A DNA stretch of 64,000 nucleotides, taken from Chryseobacterium sp. E1 (GTDB taxonomy: Bacteria > Bacteroidota > Bacteroidia > Flavobacteriales > Weeksellaceae). Under the pieces are notes generated by a model that worked only from the letters and a program-made list of their open reading frames with translations, did not search any database and was not told the origin of the DNA. Positions 63,863 through 64,000 of this stretch are shown here, piece after piece; position 1 is the stretch's first letter, and every line of letters begins with the position of its first letter. The DNA lies in contig CP078104.1 in NCBI GenBank assembly GCA_019203745.1, positions 930,001 through 994,000 on the forward strand. Reading direction: 5' to 3'. The position numbers and the translations under genes are program-made.

Positions 63863-63880
63863 AAAAGTTCCTTTTTTTAT
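63853..63880 (+). terminator. Terminator of the rhodanese gene
   Basis: GGAACTTTTAAAAGTTCC followed by T7. The stem overlaps the end of the uncorrected frame. Confidence 0.7.
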
Positions 63881-63891
63881 TCCTTATTACA

Positions 63892-64000
63892 ATGCATTTA
63901 AAAGATCAGTTTACCCAAATTTGTCTGCCTCTACATAAAGATGATGAGCTCATCAGTGGTTTGTGGAATGAAATTGAAACAAAATACACCGAAAAAGGCA
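63892..64000 (+). CDS. Start of an HD-type predicted phosphohydrolase, 3' partial
   Basis: MHLKDQFTQICLPLHKDDEL and ISGLWNEIETKYTEKG, cut by the window end. The segment LWNEIETKYTEKG resembles the lead-in to predicted HD-superfamily hydrolases in which a HYHNLxH motif follows, but that motif is beyond the window. The gene starts 12 bases after the terminator's T run. Confidence 0.45.
   Translation, partial: MHLKDQFTQICLPLHKDDELISGLWNEIETKYTEKG

Overview
The window comes from an AT-rich member of the Bacteroidota, most likely a Chryseobacterium-like flavobacterium (Weeksellaceae). Three things suggest this: promoters of the flavobacterial type (TTG about 17-22 bases upstream of TAnnTTTG), Bacteroidota-specific proteins (ABC permease/M1 peptidase fusion, DUF4280 PAAR-like and TssD proteins of a type VI secretion system, DUF2975/YozG pair, DUF4260), and the weakness of ribosome binding sites. 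This is inference from the sequence; no database was searched.

A strong technical feature is that roughly two thirds of the protein genes are broken by one-base shifts, mostly one base missing from a homopolymer. Highly conserved genes (pnp, mgtE, lgt, ccoN, cobT, RND pump) are hit as often as accessory ones, so I read these as sequencing errors, not decay. I give the span of the whole gene and say where the frame changes. Several small genes become visible only after this correction.

Layout. 1-10700: an RNA-maintenance island (a TerD-like partial gene, two YcgL-type nucleotidyltransferases, a DUF4343-like ATP-grasp enzyme, a tRNA-like RNA resembling bacterial Y RNAs, a TROVE/Ro60 protein and a WG-repeat protein), interrupted by a cobalamin assembly operon (cobT, cobS, cobC) on the minus strand. 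10850-17921: an ABC exporter with M1 peptidase, a MarR regulator with a tandem operator, and an outer-membrane beta-barrel protein. 18063-24780: pnp, a sugar MFS transporter, rpsO and small hypothetical genes. 24995-25872: a tandem family of four short Cys-rich peptides with Gly-Gly-like leaders. 26012-31731: mgtE, a BtuF-like protein, cupin, GAF, MBL hydrolase and tRNA-Leu(CAA).

31823-40686: one minus-strand type VI secretion effector block: tssD, vgrG, a Tle1-type lipase with a DUF2931 lipoprotein, and a DUF4280 PAAR protein with an unknown C-terminal toxin and a candidate immunity lipoprotein. 40948-45385: siderophore operon (TonB receptor, esterase, PepSY reductase). 45672-50625: VIT transporter and a cbb3 oxidase operon in which CcoO and CcoP are fused. 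50778-53618: lgt, SDR oxidoreductase, and a cold-shock-domain gene with a long leader. 53862-59510: tripartite RND pump. 59572-64000: small envelope proteins, queG, a rhodanese and the start of one more gene.

The most promising biology is the tRNA-like RNA island (4180-9396), the Cys-rich peptide family and the unknown toxin/immunity pair. Several short palindromic repeat families lie between genes.
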